Assembly (NCBI RefSeq): GCF_023218935.1
Contig: NZ_JAJIAL010000007.1
Strand: one strand, 5' to 3'
DNA: 64,000 nt
Origin: Fructobacillus cardui
GTDB lineage: Bacteria; Bacillota; Bacilli; Lactobacillales; Lactobacillaceae
Both the position numbers and the translations under genes were made by a program. Position 1 is the stretch's first letter, and each line of letters begins with the position of its first letter. Shown here in pieces: positions 42,686 through 51,834 of the stretch. The notes below the pieces were generated by a model, which made no database searches, was not told the origin of the DNA, and saw only the letters and a list, made by a program, of their open reading frames with translations.

Positions 42686-43972
42686 TTAAGGCATCAAGTT
42701 GATTAAATCAACACCTTCGATTTTTAAATCGACGCCCAGCGAAGCTAATTTATCAGCTAAGCGGTCGTAACCGCGCAAAATATGTGTGGCGTTTTCAATC
42801 ACGGTTTGGCCGTCGGCCATAATACCGGCAATCACCAAAGCGGCTCCTGCACGAATCTCTGCCGCTTCCACAGTTGCGCCAACCAAACGCTCGGAATGGT
42901 TAACCCTAATTTCACCTGGGTTCAATGATGATAACTCTGCACCCATCCGTCGCAATTCAGCAATATGCTTATTGCGCATTGGATAAATGGTTTCAGTAAT
43001 CGTACTTTCACCGTCGGCTAAAAACAAGAGTGGTGTGATTGGTTGTTGCAAATCGGTGGCAAAACCAGGATACGGCATCGTCTTAATGGCAACCGGCTTC
43101 AAATTATGGCTTGTCCCGATAAAGACGGAGTCCTCACCGATTTGCATATCAACGCCCATTTCCAACAACTTTGAAGTGTATGACTCCAAGTGTTCTGGAA
43201 TGACGTTGTTGATGGTTACGCCATCACCAAAGGCAGCGGCCATCGCCATGTACGTTCCCGCCTCAATCCGGTCAGGAATCACCGTATGTGTATTACGTGC
43301 TTCCAAACGGTTAACACCTGTAATGCGAATTGTGTCGGTTCCAGCACCGCGGATGTTGGCCCCCATGTTGTTCAAGAAAGTCGCAATATCAATGATTTCT
43401 GGTTCCTTGGCAACGTTTTCGATAATCGTCTGCCCCTTGGCCCTTACGGCAGCCAAGATAATATTGATAGTGGCTCCAACAGAAACCGTGTCAAGAGTCA
43501 CACGTGCCCCAGTTAAACCGTGGGCAGTTGCATCAAGGGTAATAATATCACCGACTTCAGTCACCGTTGCACCCAAAGCTTCAAAGCCCTTGATGTGCTG
43601 GTCAATTGGTCGTGATCCGAGGTTATCACCACCAGGGAAAGTCACCGTTGCTCGGCCAAAGCGACCAAGCAATGCCCCCATGAAGTAATAAGAGGCACGC
43701 AATGATTTAATGGCTGTTGAAGGCAATCCGGATTCCGTAATCGTGGTTGGATCAATCGAAAGGTCACCGTTTGCGAAATTAGAACGAACGTTCATCGCAG
43801 CGAGAATATACTGTAAGTTTTTAACATCTAAAATTTGTGGAACATTGTCAAAGTTGACTGGCGTGTCAGCCAGAATTGCGGCTGGAATTAATGCAACCGT
43901 CGAGTTCTTGGCTCCGCCAATGGTCACCGTACCTGAAATCTTGTGGCCACCGTTAATAATAATTTTTGCCAT
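42686..43972 (-). CDS. murA: UDP-GlcNAc 1-carboxyvinyltransferase with Asp at the active-site Cys position
   Basis: 428 aa from ATG 43972; 21 upstream in-frame codons overlap the promoter. EPSP-synthase-like fold: GGAKNSTVALIPAAILAD (Lys22/Asn23 motif), SLRASYYFMGALLGRFG, PIDQHIKGFEALGA and DRIEAGTYM. The flexible-loop motif normally PGGC reads PGGD at residue 116 (codon GAT, 43625-43627). Cys at this place donates a proton and is alkylated by fosfomycin; Asp is active but fosfomycin-insensitive in other species. It transfers enolpyruvate from PEP to UDP-GlcNAc, the first committed wall step. Many Firmicutes keep two murA copies; only this one is in view. Confidence 0.95.
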   Translation of the reverse strand: MAKIIINGGHKISGTVTIGGAKNSTVALIPAAILADTPVNFDNVPQILDVKNLQYILAAMNVRSNFANGDLSIDPTTITESGLPSTAIKSLRASYYFMGALLGRFGRATVTFPGGDNLGSRPIDQHIKGFEALGATVTEVGDIITLDATAHGLTGARVTLDTVSVGATINIILAAVRAKGQTIIENVAKEPEIIDIATFLNNMGANIRGAGTDTIRITGVNRLEARNTHTVIPDRIEAGTYMAMAAAFGDGVTINNVIPEHLESYTSKLLEMGVDMQIGEDSVFIGTSHNLKPVAIKTMPYPGFATDLQQPITPLLFLADGESTITETIYPMRNKHIAELRRMGAELSSLNPGEIRVNHSERLVGATVEAAEIRAGAALVIAGIMADGQTVIENATHILRGYDRLADKLASLGVDLKIEGVDLINLMP

Positions 43973-44006
43973 AAGGGCTATCCTACTTGTTTGTGGTTTT
44001 ACCCTA

Positions 44007-44035
44007 ATTATATCGTTTTTGTTACAACAAGACAA
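44007..44035 (-). promoter_or_regulatory. murA promoter
   Basis: Minus strand: -35 TTGTCT (44030-44035), 17-bp spacer, -10 TATAAT (44007-44012), 35 bp before the murA start and just after the pheT stop. Confidence 0.75.
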
Positions 44036-44041
44036 TCCAAA

Positions 44042-46498
44042 TCAGCGAATTTCCGCACCTAATTCTGCCGTCAAAGTTGCCGTCATTTTTTCAAAGGCAT
44101 CCGTGACAACTGATTCAACCAAAGTATCAGTCTTATCTTGATAAGTCAACTGATAAGCCAATGACTTCTTACCAGCTGGTAATCCCTGACCCGTGTAAAG
44201 GTCAAAGAAAGTCACATTTTGAAGGTAATCCCCACCATTGGCTTTAATCACATCAAACACCTGTTGTTGGTCCAAACTGTCATCAACTAAGACGGCCAAA
44301 TCACGACTGATTTGTGGGTACTTTGAAACGGGCTGATAAGCAACTGGTGCCTGTGAATGATCGATGACCACTTCTAGATCAATCTCAAAAGCAAAGGCTG
44401 CGGGCAACTTAGCATTCGCCAAAACGGCCGGATGAATTTGACCAACAAAGCCAAGGTAAGTCGAGCCAAGATAAACATCCGCTGTCTGTCCCGGGTGCAT
44501 GGCTTCATGTTGTGCACTTTGCTCAAAGCGCACTGCACTTGAATCAAGACCAATCGTCTGCAAATATGCCTCTAAGCGTCCCTTGATATCGTAGAAATCA
44601 GCAACTTCATCTTTTTTACCCGTTTGCCAGCTTGATTCAGCAACATTACCAACCAAAACGCCGGCTAGATGTTCACGTTCTTCCGGTTGAGCATTCTCGC
44701 CTTGGGCCAAGAAAATTCGTCCCTGCTCATATAAGGCAAGGTCCTTAACAGACCGGGCAACGTTATAGGAAACATCATCCAACAGACCGGACAAAAGGTT
44801 CTGTCGAATAGTGGTCCGATCTGATGACATTGGATAATCCAAGGCCACCACGTCACGGTTCTGGTCCAAATTGAAGGCAGTTGCCTTTTCAGGAGTTGTC
44901 AGGGCATAGGAAATGGCCTGGTTAAATCCAAGGCTTTCCATAATTTCTCGACTAGCACGAATTTTCTTTTGCCGTGGTGTCAAATCACCCGGCGTGCTCT
45001 GTCCTTCAACTAGGGCAGTTGGCAAGTTGTCATAACCGTAAAGACGGCCCACCTCTTCAATCAAATCGGCTGGGATGGTCAAATCCGTCCGACGACCAGG
45101 AATAGTCACTAAGTACTGACCATCTTTTTCATCGATTGGCAAAGCCAAACGAGTGAAAATAGCAGAAATTTTGGCCACTGACAAATCAGTCCCCAAAATC
45201 TGATTAATACGATCGCGACTGATAGCAATCGTTTCCGGTGCTCGGTAAGCAAAGCCAAACTTGCTCAAACCAACAACAATCTTGCCCTTCGTCAACATGG
45301 CCATTTCGGCAGCCACTTGATCAAGAACTTCGAGAGTTTGATACAAGTCAATTCCGCGTTCAAAACGGAATGACGACTCTGACCGCAACGTGTGGCGGCG
45401 AGCACTTTGCCGCAAGAGGCTTGGGTTAAACTGTCCAGCTTCAACAATGACCTTCGTCGTATCAGCCGTCACAGCAACTGCTGGGTTCGTGGCAATTCCT
45501 GCCAAAGACAAAATTTGATCACCAGCTGCAACCACAATATCCTGGTCAGCACGGAGGGCCATTGCCTCTTCTTCACCCTGGGGCAACGTTTCACCCTCTT
45601 TTGCCAAACGAACTTCCAGCTGCATCGTGGCTAATTTATCCAAGTCATAGACGTGCAAAGGTTGTCCCGTCAGTAGGAGCCAATAGTTGGCTAAATCAAC
45701 AATTTTGTTTTCTGGCTTGAAGCCTGCATTCCATAGGCGGCTTTGCAACCAGAGCGGTGATGAATCGTTTTTAACTTGGCCCAAGACACGAACTGCATAT
45801 CCAGTTGCCAAATCAGCGTTTCCGGCAACCGTCACCACCGCATTTGACTCTGATTGATCGCTCAAAACAGTTGTCTGTGGCAGCATCACCTTTTGGTCAG
45901 TCATGGCAGCCAATTCATAGGCCATCCCCCGCATTGACAAAAGATCAGCCCGGTTAGGGGTCAAATCAGTATCAATCATCGGATCCTTAAGGCCCAAGAC
46001 TGCGAGTGCATCATCCCCGGGCTTAACATCATCTTCTTCTGTGAAGACATGAATACCTTCCTCAAAGTCCTGTGGTGCCACAGAATCGGCCAAGCCGATT
46101 TCTTGCAAGGCAACCAACATCCCATAAGAGATTTCCCCACGAAGTTGGGCCTCCTTGATGGTCACCAAGTCACCACTTTCACGGTCGACAATCTGAGCGC
46201 CAACACGGGCTAAGATTACCAACTGGCCTTCGGCCACATTTGGTGCACCAGTCACAACTTGAATTGTCTTTTGACCATCAAAAACCTGTGTGATCACCAT
46301 GTGATCAGAATCTGGATGGGGCACAATCGAGTCAACTCGGACAACCACCAAACCAGACTGCTTGGCAACAGCCGTTCCAACAGATTCCAATTCCACACTG
46401 GTCAATTCAATTTGCTGCGCCAAATCCAAGACAGCCTGCTCACTCAAATCAAGCCCCGGCTGTAAGTATTCGTTTAACCATTTTAAGTTGGTCTTCAT
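44042..46498 (-). CDS. pheT: Phenylalanyl-tRNA synthetase beta subunit
   Basis: 818 aa. Domains in order: N-terminal MKTNLKWLNEYL, tRNA-binding OB/EMAP domain (about residues 40-150), B3/B4 editing domain (about 210-390), B5, the catalytic-like core, and a C-terminal anticodon-binding FDX-ACB domain (KYPQISRDLAVLVDD). It pairs with PheS as an alpha2-beta2 enzyme charging tRNA-Phe; the B3/B4 domain removes mischarged Tyr. It begins 2 bp after the pheS stop with GGGGGAAC upstream. Confidence 0.97.
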   Translation of the reverse strand: MKTNLKWLNEYLQPGLDLSEQAVLDLAQQIELTSVELESVGTAVAKQSGLVVVRVDSIVPHPDSDHMVITQVFDGQKTIQVVTGAPNVAEGQLVILARVGAQIVDRESGDLVTIKEAQLRGEISYGMLVALQEIGLADSVAPQDFEEGIHVFTEEDDVKPGDDALAVLGLKDPMIDTDLTPNRADLLSMRGMAYELAAMTDQKVMLPQTTVLSDQSESNAVVTVAGNADLATGYAVRVLGQVKNDSSPLWLQSRLWNAGFKPENKIVDLANYWLLLTGQPLHVYDLDKLATMQLEVRLAKEGETLPQGEEEAMALRADQDIVVAAGDQILSLAGIATNPAVAVTADTTKVIVEAGQFNPSLLRQSARRHTLRSESSFRFERGIDLYQTLEVLDQVAAEMAMLTKGKIVVGLSKFGFAYRAPETIAISRDRINQILGTDLSVAKISAIFTRLALPIDEKDGQYLVTIPGRRTDLTIPADLIEEVGRLYGYDNLPTALVEGQSTPGDLTPRQKKIRASREIMESLGFNQAISYALTTPEKATAFNLDQNRDVVALDYPMSSDRTTIRQNLLSGLLDDVSYNVARSVKDLALYEQGRIFLAQGENAQPEEREHLAGVLVGNVAESSWQTGKKDEVADFYDIKGRLEAYLQTIGLDSSAVRFEQSAQHEAMHPGQTADVYLGSTYLGFVGQIHPAVLANAKLPAAFAFEIDLEVVIDHSQAPVAYQPVSKYPQISRDLAVLVDDSLDQQQVFDVIKANGGDYLQNVTFFDLYTGQGLPAGKKSLAYQLTYQDKTDTLVESVVTDAFEKMTATLTAELGAEIR

Positions 46499-46500
46499 GA

Positions 46501-47550
46501 TTAGTTCCCCCGCTTATTAAATTGATCCAAGAACCGGACATCGTTTAAGTAGAATTGACGAATGTCTTCCACGCCATACTTCAGCATGGCAAAACGATCA
46601 GGACCCAAGCCAAAGGCAAAGGCTGAGTATTCTTCTGGATCAACGCCATCCATCTTCAAAACGTTTGGATGGGTCATCCCCGCTCCCAAAACTTCAATCC
46701 AACGGATATCTTCCGGCTTGGTGTCTTCCGTCACTTCGTTCCAAGAAACGTCAACTTCGACAGAAGGTTCCGTAAATGGGAAGTAAGATGGGCGCAGGCG
46801 AATTTGGTGCTTTTCACCGAAAAGCTCCTGCATGATTGACAATAATGTTCCCTTCAAATCAGCCATGGTAATGGTCTTACCAACAACCAACCCTTCCACT
46901 TGGTGGAATTGGTGTGAATGGGTCGCATCATCGGTGTCCCGCCGGTAAACCTTACCCGGCGCAATCATCTTCAATGGCCCCTTAGAAAAGTCATGCTTTT
47001 CCAAGGCGCGCGATTGAACGGGTGATGTCTGCGTCCGTAGCAAAATTTCTGGCGTCACATAAAAAGTATCCTGCATATCACGGGCTGGGTGATCCTTTGG
47101 CAGGTTTTCCCGCTCAAAGTTGTATTCATCTGTTTCCACTTCAGGTGAGTCAATCGGATCATCAATCACTTGATAGCCCAGTCCCAAGAAATGGCTTTCG
47201 ATTTCATCCATGATTTGTTGCAACACATGGCGGTTCCCCAACTTGGGCTTTGTTCCCGGCAAGGTCACATCAAGCGTTTCCGCCTGCAACTTGGCATCCA
47301 TTGCCGCCTTTTCTTGAACAGCCTTCATGGCTACTAAGCTATCTTGGATTTGTTGGCGGACCTGATTACCCACCTGGCCGACAGCCTTCTTTTCATCGAT
47401 TGAAAGGTCCTTCATCGACTTCAAAACCGTCGTGATTTTTCCCTTTTTGCCAAGGTAAGCCACCCGGACTTGTTCCAAGTCGGCTCCTTTTGCTGCCAAA
47501 TCAGCCTCAGCTTGCTTGGCGATTGCCTGTAATTCATCAATTAATGTCAT
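46501..47550 (-). CDS. pheS: Phenylalanyl-tRNA synthetase alpha subunit
   Basis: 349 aa. The N-terminal coiled coil (about residues 1-90) is followed by class II catalytic motifs: motif 1 GNRHVLQQIMDEIESHFLGLGY, DDPIDSPEVETDEYNFE, motif 2 GKVYRRDTDDATH with HQVEGLVV, and motif 3 GLGPDRFAMLKYG. It activates phenylalanine for tRNA-Phe. Expression is controlled by a Phe-specific T-box leader immediately upstream. Start ATG 47550 has AGAGGAAG. Confidence 0.97.
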   Translation of the reverse strand: MTLIDELQAIAKQAEADLAAKGADLEQVRVAYLGKKGKITTVLKSMKDLSIDEKKAVGQVGNQVRQQIQDSLVAMKAVQEKAAMDAKLQAETLDVTLPGTKPKLGNRHVLQQIMDEIESHFLGLGYQVIDDPIDSPEVETDEYNFERENLPKDHPARDMQDTFYVTPEILLRTQTSPVQSRALEKHDFSKGPLKMIAPGKVYRRDTDDATHSHQFHQVEGLVVGKTITMADLKGTLLSIMQELFGEKHQIRLRPSYFPFTEPSVEVDVSWNEVTEDTKPEDIRWIEVLGAGMTHPNVLKMDGVDPEEYSAFAFGLGPDRFAMLKYGVEDIRQFYLNDVRFLDQFNKRGN

Positions 47551-47572
47551 TCATCTTCCTCTTTTTCCCAAT

Positions 47573-47800
47573 AAAAAAGTCCCCTATGTTGTTCACACAA
47601 CATAAGGGACGTAAGAGAACTTCCGCGGTACCACCCAGTTTCTGACCAAAAGGCCAGCACTCTTGGCCGGTATCGGCGGCTTACCGTTGACTGTTAGGCC
47701 AAAGTCTCCAGACTGAAATTCGAGGCACCAGCAGACGGTCTTGCACTAGACACCGTTCGCTTTACTACTGGCTGACCCCTACTAGGTCCTTCATCGTAAC
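47573..47800 (-). promoter_or_regulatory. T-box riboswitch of pheST (Phe specifier)
   Basis: On the minus strand the T-box sequence GGGTGGTACCGCGG (47623-47636) is followed by a terminator stem (GTCCCTTATGTTG / CAACATAGGGGAC) and six T. A GAA-T-TTC-A specifier loop offers the codon UUC at 47715-47717, matching Phe. Uncharged tRNA-Phe would pair with it and stabilise the antiterminator. A TATACT box at the start of the leader (about 47805-47810) is the likely -10. Confidence 0.93.
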
Positions 47801-47821
47801 TCTAGTATAACAAAAATCAGG

Positions 47822-47862
47822 AAAACCGCCTAGCCTGTTTTTAGCTCGACGGTTTTAAAAAA
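47822..47862 (-). terminator. Terminator after the hydroxyacid dehydrogenase gene
   Basis: Minus strand: AAAACCGTC...GGCGGTTTT stem with an inner AGC/GCT pairing and moderate loop, located between the gene ending at 47874 and the pheS leader promoter. Confidence 0.65.
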
Positions 47863-47873
47863 TTCCTATTGAT

Positions 47874-48806
47874 CTAATCGTTAACTTGGTCTTCGGCAGG
47901 CTCACCCTCGAAAACTGATAAGACATTCTTAGCGGCCGTCTTGGCCACTTCAAAGTCTGCTTCCTTTGAGTGCGCTGCCACGTGTGGCAAAACAAAGGCA
48001 TTTGGCAAGGACAACAGTTCGTTATCCGGACTAATTGGCTCTTGGTCAACCACATCCAGACCTGCAGCAGCAATCTTACCAGACTTCAAGCTAGCAATCA
48101 TGGCTGCTTCATCAATCACTGGACCACGGCCAACATTGACCACCACTGTACTTGGCTTCATCTTGTCAAAAGCCTTTTGATCAATCAAGCCAGTCGTACT
48201 TGGCGTTGCTGGCAAGGCTGAAACAACGAAATCAGCCTGTTGGAAGATTTCATCAAGGTCAGCCATTCGGCCGTTGGGAACATCACGGTCATGACGCGCA
48301 TAGGCCAAGACGTGGACACCAAAGCCGGTCAATAATTTGGCAATTTCTTGTCCGATATGGCCAAAGCCGATAATCCCAACAATCTTGCCTGAAACTTGCT
48401 GGCCACTCTTGCCAACCATGTAGTCGGCTGCCTTCTTGTCCGTAATGGCGTCGTGGCTGGTTTCAAACAAACGGCCAGCCATCAACATCAACGTAATCGC
48501 TGTTTCAGCTACCGCACCGGCATTCGCACCAGGCGTGTTGGTCACAGCAATGCCACGTTCACTAGCAGCTTGCAGGTCAACGTTGTCATAGCCAACACCG
48601 TGACGAGCAATGACCTTCAGGTTTGGGAAGCGGTCCATGACTGCTCCGTCAACTGGATACATCATCAAGATGATACCAATAACCTCATCATCACTTGCAA
48701 AATCCTCTGATGTTGCCTGTGGGTTTGAGATGATTTCCAAGCCTGCTCGCTTCAATGGAGCAAGAGCGTTTTCATCAATCCCATCAAATACTAAAACTTT
48801 CGCCAT
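47874..48806 (-). CDS. D-2-hydroxyacid dehydrogenase, phosphoglycerate-dehydrogenase-like
   Basis: 310 aa from ATG 48806, with GGGAG about 11 bases upstream. GFGHIGQEIAKLL is the NAD-binding loop near residue 147. Catalytic residues: Arg in VNVGRGPVIDE, Glu in VVDQEP and His in LPHVAAHSKEA. It is more like SerA/GyaR-type reductases than the two D-LDHs. The natural 2-oxoacid cannot be named from sequence. It overlaps no gene but starts 29 bp from the pepF stop on the same strand. Confidence 0.88.
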   Translation of the reverse strand: MAKVLVFDGIDENALAPLKRAGLEIISNPQATSEDFASDDEVIGIILMMYPVDGAVMDRFPNLKVIARHGVGYDNVDLQAASERGIAVTNTPGANAGAVAETAITLMLMAGRLFETSHDAITDKKAADYMVGKSGQQVSGKIVGIIGFGHIGQEIAKLLTGFGVHVLAYARHDRDVPNGRMADLDEIFQQADFVVSALPATPSTTGLIDQKAFDKMKPSTVVVNVGRGPVIDEAAMIASLKSGKIAAAGLDVVDQEPISPDNELLSLPNAFVLPHVAAHSKEADFEVAKTAAKNVLSVFEGEPAEDQVND

Positions 48807-48834
48807 GATTATCGAAACTCCCTTCTTACTTTGC

Positions 48835-50619
48835 CTAACCAAGTAATGTTTCTAGCTGATTTAACCGGTCTTCAAAGACGGCAAAGGCTTGGTCTAAGTA
48901 TGCACCTTCTGTCATATCAACGCCAGCCTTGGCGATGACTTCTAATGGACTCGCCGAGTTACCGGCCTTCAAATAGTCCTTATAGCGTTCTGCCTCACCC
49001 TTTTCCAAAATGTTTTGGGCCAGCGTTGTGGCAGCCGCTTCACCAGTCGCGTACTGGTAAACGTAGAAATTGTAGTAGAAGTGTGGAATTCGTGACCATT
49101 CGTAAGCGATTTCTGGGTCCTTGGTCAAATCAGGACCATAGAACTTTGAATCCAAATCGCCATAGTAAGCAGCCATGGCTTCGGCTGTCAACGGTTGACC
49201 CGCCGCGTCCTGGTCATGAATCCAAGCTTCAAAGTCAGCAAATTCCGTTTGACGGAAGACCGTCCCCTTAAAGCCGTCTAAGTATTGGTTCAAAACATAA
49301 GCTTGGACCTTAGGGTCATCATAGGTATTCAAAAGGTAATCCGTCAAGAGGGCTTCGTTGGTTGTTGAAGCAATTTCAGCTAAAAAGATTGGATAATCGC
49401 CGTAGTGGTATGGCTGGTTGTGACGAGTCAAATAAGAATGAACGGTATGACCCATTTCGTGGACCAAAGTATAGACGTTATCCAATGTATCCTGCCAATT
49501 CAGCAAGATATAAGGGTTGGTATCGTATGCCCCACCAGAGTAGGCCCCTGACCGCTTTCCCTTGTTTTCAACAACGTCAATCCAGCGCTCTGCAAAGGCC
49601 TTTTTGACCACTTCCAGATAATCCTCGCCCAATGGTGCTAATGCCTTTAAGGCAATTGCCTTGGCATCTTCATAGGTAACAGGCAAGTCCACATCATCTG
49701 TCAAAGACACATACAAATCGTATGAATGAACTTCTTCCAAGCCCAAGACTTCCTTGCGCAATGAAACGTAGCGGTGCAAGAGTGGTAGGTTCTTTTCAAC
49801 ACGGCCCGTCAAGGTATCATAAACGGCCGTTGGAATCTGATTTGACAGCACGGCTGCTTCCTTAGCAGACTGATAGTGACGTGTCTTCGCCAAGAAGTTG
49901 TGCTTCTTAACTGTTGAAGACAAGGTAGAAGCAAAGGTATTCTTTAACGCCATATAAGCATCATAAAGGGTCGTGAAAGCCTGTTGACGCGTTGGCTGGT
50001 TCTTAGACCGCAACATCACGCCATAGAGGCCGTTCGTCAATTCTTCAACTTCACCGTTTTCCGTCACTACATCACCAAAATCCATATCGGCATTGTCGAG
50101 GGCCGAGAAGGTTTGTTCAGCCGATGACAAAACGGTTGAAGCACCCGCTAGCAAGGCCTCTTGGTCGGCAGGCAGTGTGTGGGCCTTTTCTGAAAGCAAA
50201 ACATCAAAGAAATGTCGGTAAGGCACCAGTGCTTGATCTTCGAGATAAGTGGCCAGAGTCTTTTCATCAATTGCCAAAACTTCCGGTTGGAAGAAGGCGG
50301 TTGCCTGACTCACAGCGGCCAAAAGGTCCTGAGCTTGAGCATAAACACCAGCATAGTGGTTATTCGCCGTATCCTCATCATATTTTTGATTCGCATAGAC
50401 GTAAATCTTTTCGAATGACCGTTCGATTTGGAGGTCCGTTTCCAAACCGGCCAACAGGGTCTGGGCAGAATCACCAAGGTGACCGACATATTGGTCCAAG
50501 TCGGCTAGGCTATTCTTCAAAGCGGCAATCGCTTCTTTAAAGGCCTGGTCATCTGCAAAGACCGTGGTTAAATCCCAAGTCAGTTCCGTTGGCACTTCTT
50601 GTCGTGTGATTTGTCCCAT
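48835..50619 (-). CDS. pepF: Oligoendopeptidase F
   Basis: 594 aa from ATG 50619; a TTG five codons earlier is also possible and neither has a strong ribosome site (GGGGGG lies far upstream). The opening MGQITRQEVPTELTWDL is the PepF N-terminus. The M3 zinc site HEMGH lies near residue 385, followed by the third ligand Glu in FLAEIASTTNE. The cytoplasmic metallopeptidase cuts oligopeptides of 7-17 residues in LAB nitrogen nutrition. It lies directly downstream of the decayed coiA; pepF and coiA are neighbours in many Lactobacillales, which supports both calls. Confidence 0.95.
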   Translation of the reverse strand: MGQITRQEVPTELTWDLTTVFADDQAFKEAIAALKNSLADLDQYVGHLGDSAQTLLAGLETDLQIERSFEKIYVYANQKYDEDTANNHYAGVYAQAQDLLAAVSQATAFFQPEVLAIDEKTLATYLEDQALVPYRHFFDVLLSEKAHTLPADQEALLAGASTVLSSAEQTFSALDNADMDFGDVVTENGEVEELTNGLYGVMLRSKNQPTRQQAFTTLYDAYMALKNTFASTLSSTVKKHNFLAKTRHYQSAKEAAVLSNQIPTAVYDTLTGRVEKNLPLLHRYVSLRKEVLGLEEVHSYDLYVSLTDDVDLPVTYEDAKAIALKALAPLGEDYLEVVKKAFAERWIDVVENKGKRSGAYSGGAYDTNPYILLNWQDTLDNVYTLVHEMGHTVHSYLTRHNQPYHYGDYPIFLAEIASTTNEALLTDYLLNTYDDPKVQAYVLNQYLDGFKGTVFRQTEFADFEAWIHDQDAAGQPLTAEAMAAYYGDLDSKFYGPDLTKDPEIAYEWSRIPHFYYNFYVYQYATGEAAATTLAQNILEKGEAERYKDYLKAGNSASPLEVIAKAGVDMTEGAYLDQAFAVFEDRLNQLETLLG

Positions 50620-50695
50620 GTAGTTGTTGCCCAAGGCATTGGCTTGCTTCAGGCCCCCCTTTTTCTGATATTTTACTCATTTTAACATAGCAATC

Positions 50696-51781
50696 TTAAT
50701 CTACGACAAATTGCAGGAGCTTTATCACTAGAATTTTATCGCCTTGTAAGCAGATGACCCCACTCGCTGCCAAATCATCATAAGCCGCTTTCAAAATTTT
50801 CTTGTGGTCTTGAAAACTGGGGTAAAAATACTGCCTTAAACGGGCACTAAGACTTTCCTCAAAGATCCAATGATTAAGCCCAACTCTTTCCAATAACAGG
50901 ACCAAAACCAGCCTAAAATGCCAGTTTGGCACTGCTAGGCCAAAAGCTTGCCCCAATAAGCACCAATCAGGAATTTGGTCAAGCCGGTACCCCCGTTCAT
51001 AAAGGTAATTAACCAGGTCAATGTTGACCCGTCCCTGCACCATCAGCAAGGTCAGCTTTGTTCGCTGGTAAAGTAGGTGCTGAGCTAGGTCACTGGTCGA
51101 GCTGACGAACTTTGTCTGATTAACGATTGGTTGGTCGGTTAACTGCCTCCCTACTCGCCCGCCATTATCAGCACCATTAGCCACGCTGGACAAGACGGGC
51201 CCAAAACCAGTCTGACTTTCATATTGGAGCTGATGGAAATCCGTTTTAGAAAAGTTAAACCGGGTGTCAAAGCGTTTCTGCTTGGGTACATAAAAAAATA
51301 GTCGGCCGCAGTAAAGAAACCGACAAGTTAATTCGCCTGACAAGCGCCGGTGATAGTAGACAGGCCCCCAAAACCCACAAGTACCTCTAATCCGAGACTT
51401 TGCAGGCCTTGATTGCGTTCTTGTAGACGTTTTTTGCCAATTGGTGAGCCATTGATACTCAATTGCCAAATCCGTCCCTGGCGGGCGTTTAACCAATAGA
51501 TCCGGGCGCTGACTAATTTGACTTAAAACTGGTTCGACCACTACCTGATAGTCTTTTGCAAAATACCGATAGAGTGCCATCTTACCCAAGAGATGATCGA
51601 TTGTTTCGCCCTCCGTAAAAGAGTGGCAGCCCACCTGCACCTGGTGAGCAAAGTGGGCCACATTTTGTTGACCGTGACGAAGCACCACAGGCTTTTTGCA
51701 GGCCGGACACCGTTAATTTTCGCTTCAATTAGCCAAATTGGCAAAGCAGTATTGATTGAATGAATTAATCGCAAGTAACAT
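50696..51781 (-). pseudogene. coiA: coiA, competence protein, degraded
   Basis: From ATG 51781 the frame reads MLLAINSFNQYCFANLAN, then TGA (51725-51727), SEN, TAA (51713-51715), then RCPACKKPVVLRHG with the CxxC motif and an open frame to 50696. HFAH and RPDLLV motifs fit CoiA. Between about 51450 and 51363 the open frame reads IEYQWLTNW, but removing one G restores IEYQCSPIGKKRLQERNQG, the CoiA nuclease core, and two more single-base excesses return it to GPVYYHRR. So five lesions are seen: two stops and three insertions. CoiA helps RecA/DprA-type recombination after DNA uptake. It is upstream of pepF, its usual neighbour. Confidence 0.85.
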
Positions 51782-51782
51782 A

Positions 51783-51824
51783 AAAAGGGCCTCTCAGTCA
51801 GTTAGACGAGAGAGCCCTTTAAAA
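51783..51824 (-). terminator. Terminator of the ABC transporter operon
   Basis: Minus strand: AAAGGGCTCTCTC...GAGAGGCCCTTT with a 12-nt loop and T run, 10 bp after the stop of the gene ending at 51835. Confidence 0.85.
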
Positions 51825-51834
51825 TCATTTTTAA

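Noticed and set aside
47573..47800. Plus-strand open frames and an RNA gene in the pheS leader
   Set aside because: The T-box sequence, specifier and terminator on the minus strand account for the region.
51541..51774. 77-codon frame at the start of coiA, first read as the coiA N-terminus before a frameshift
   Set aside because: The CxxC-containing frame itself extends to ATG 51781 with two stops, and its peptide fits CoiA better, so the 77-codon frame is a shadow.
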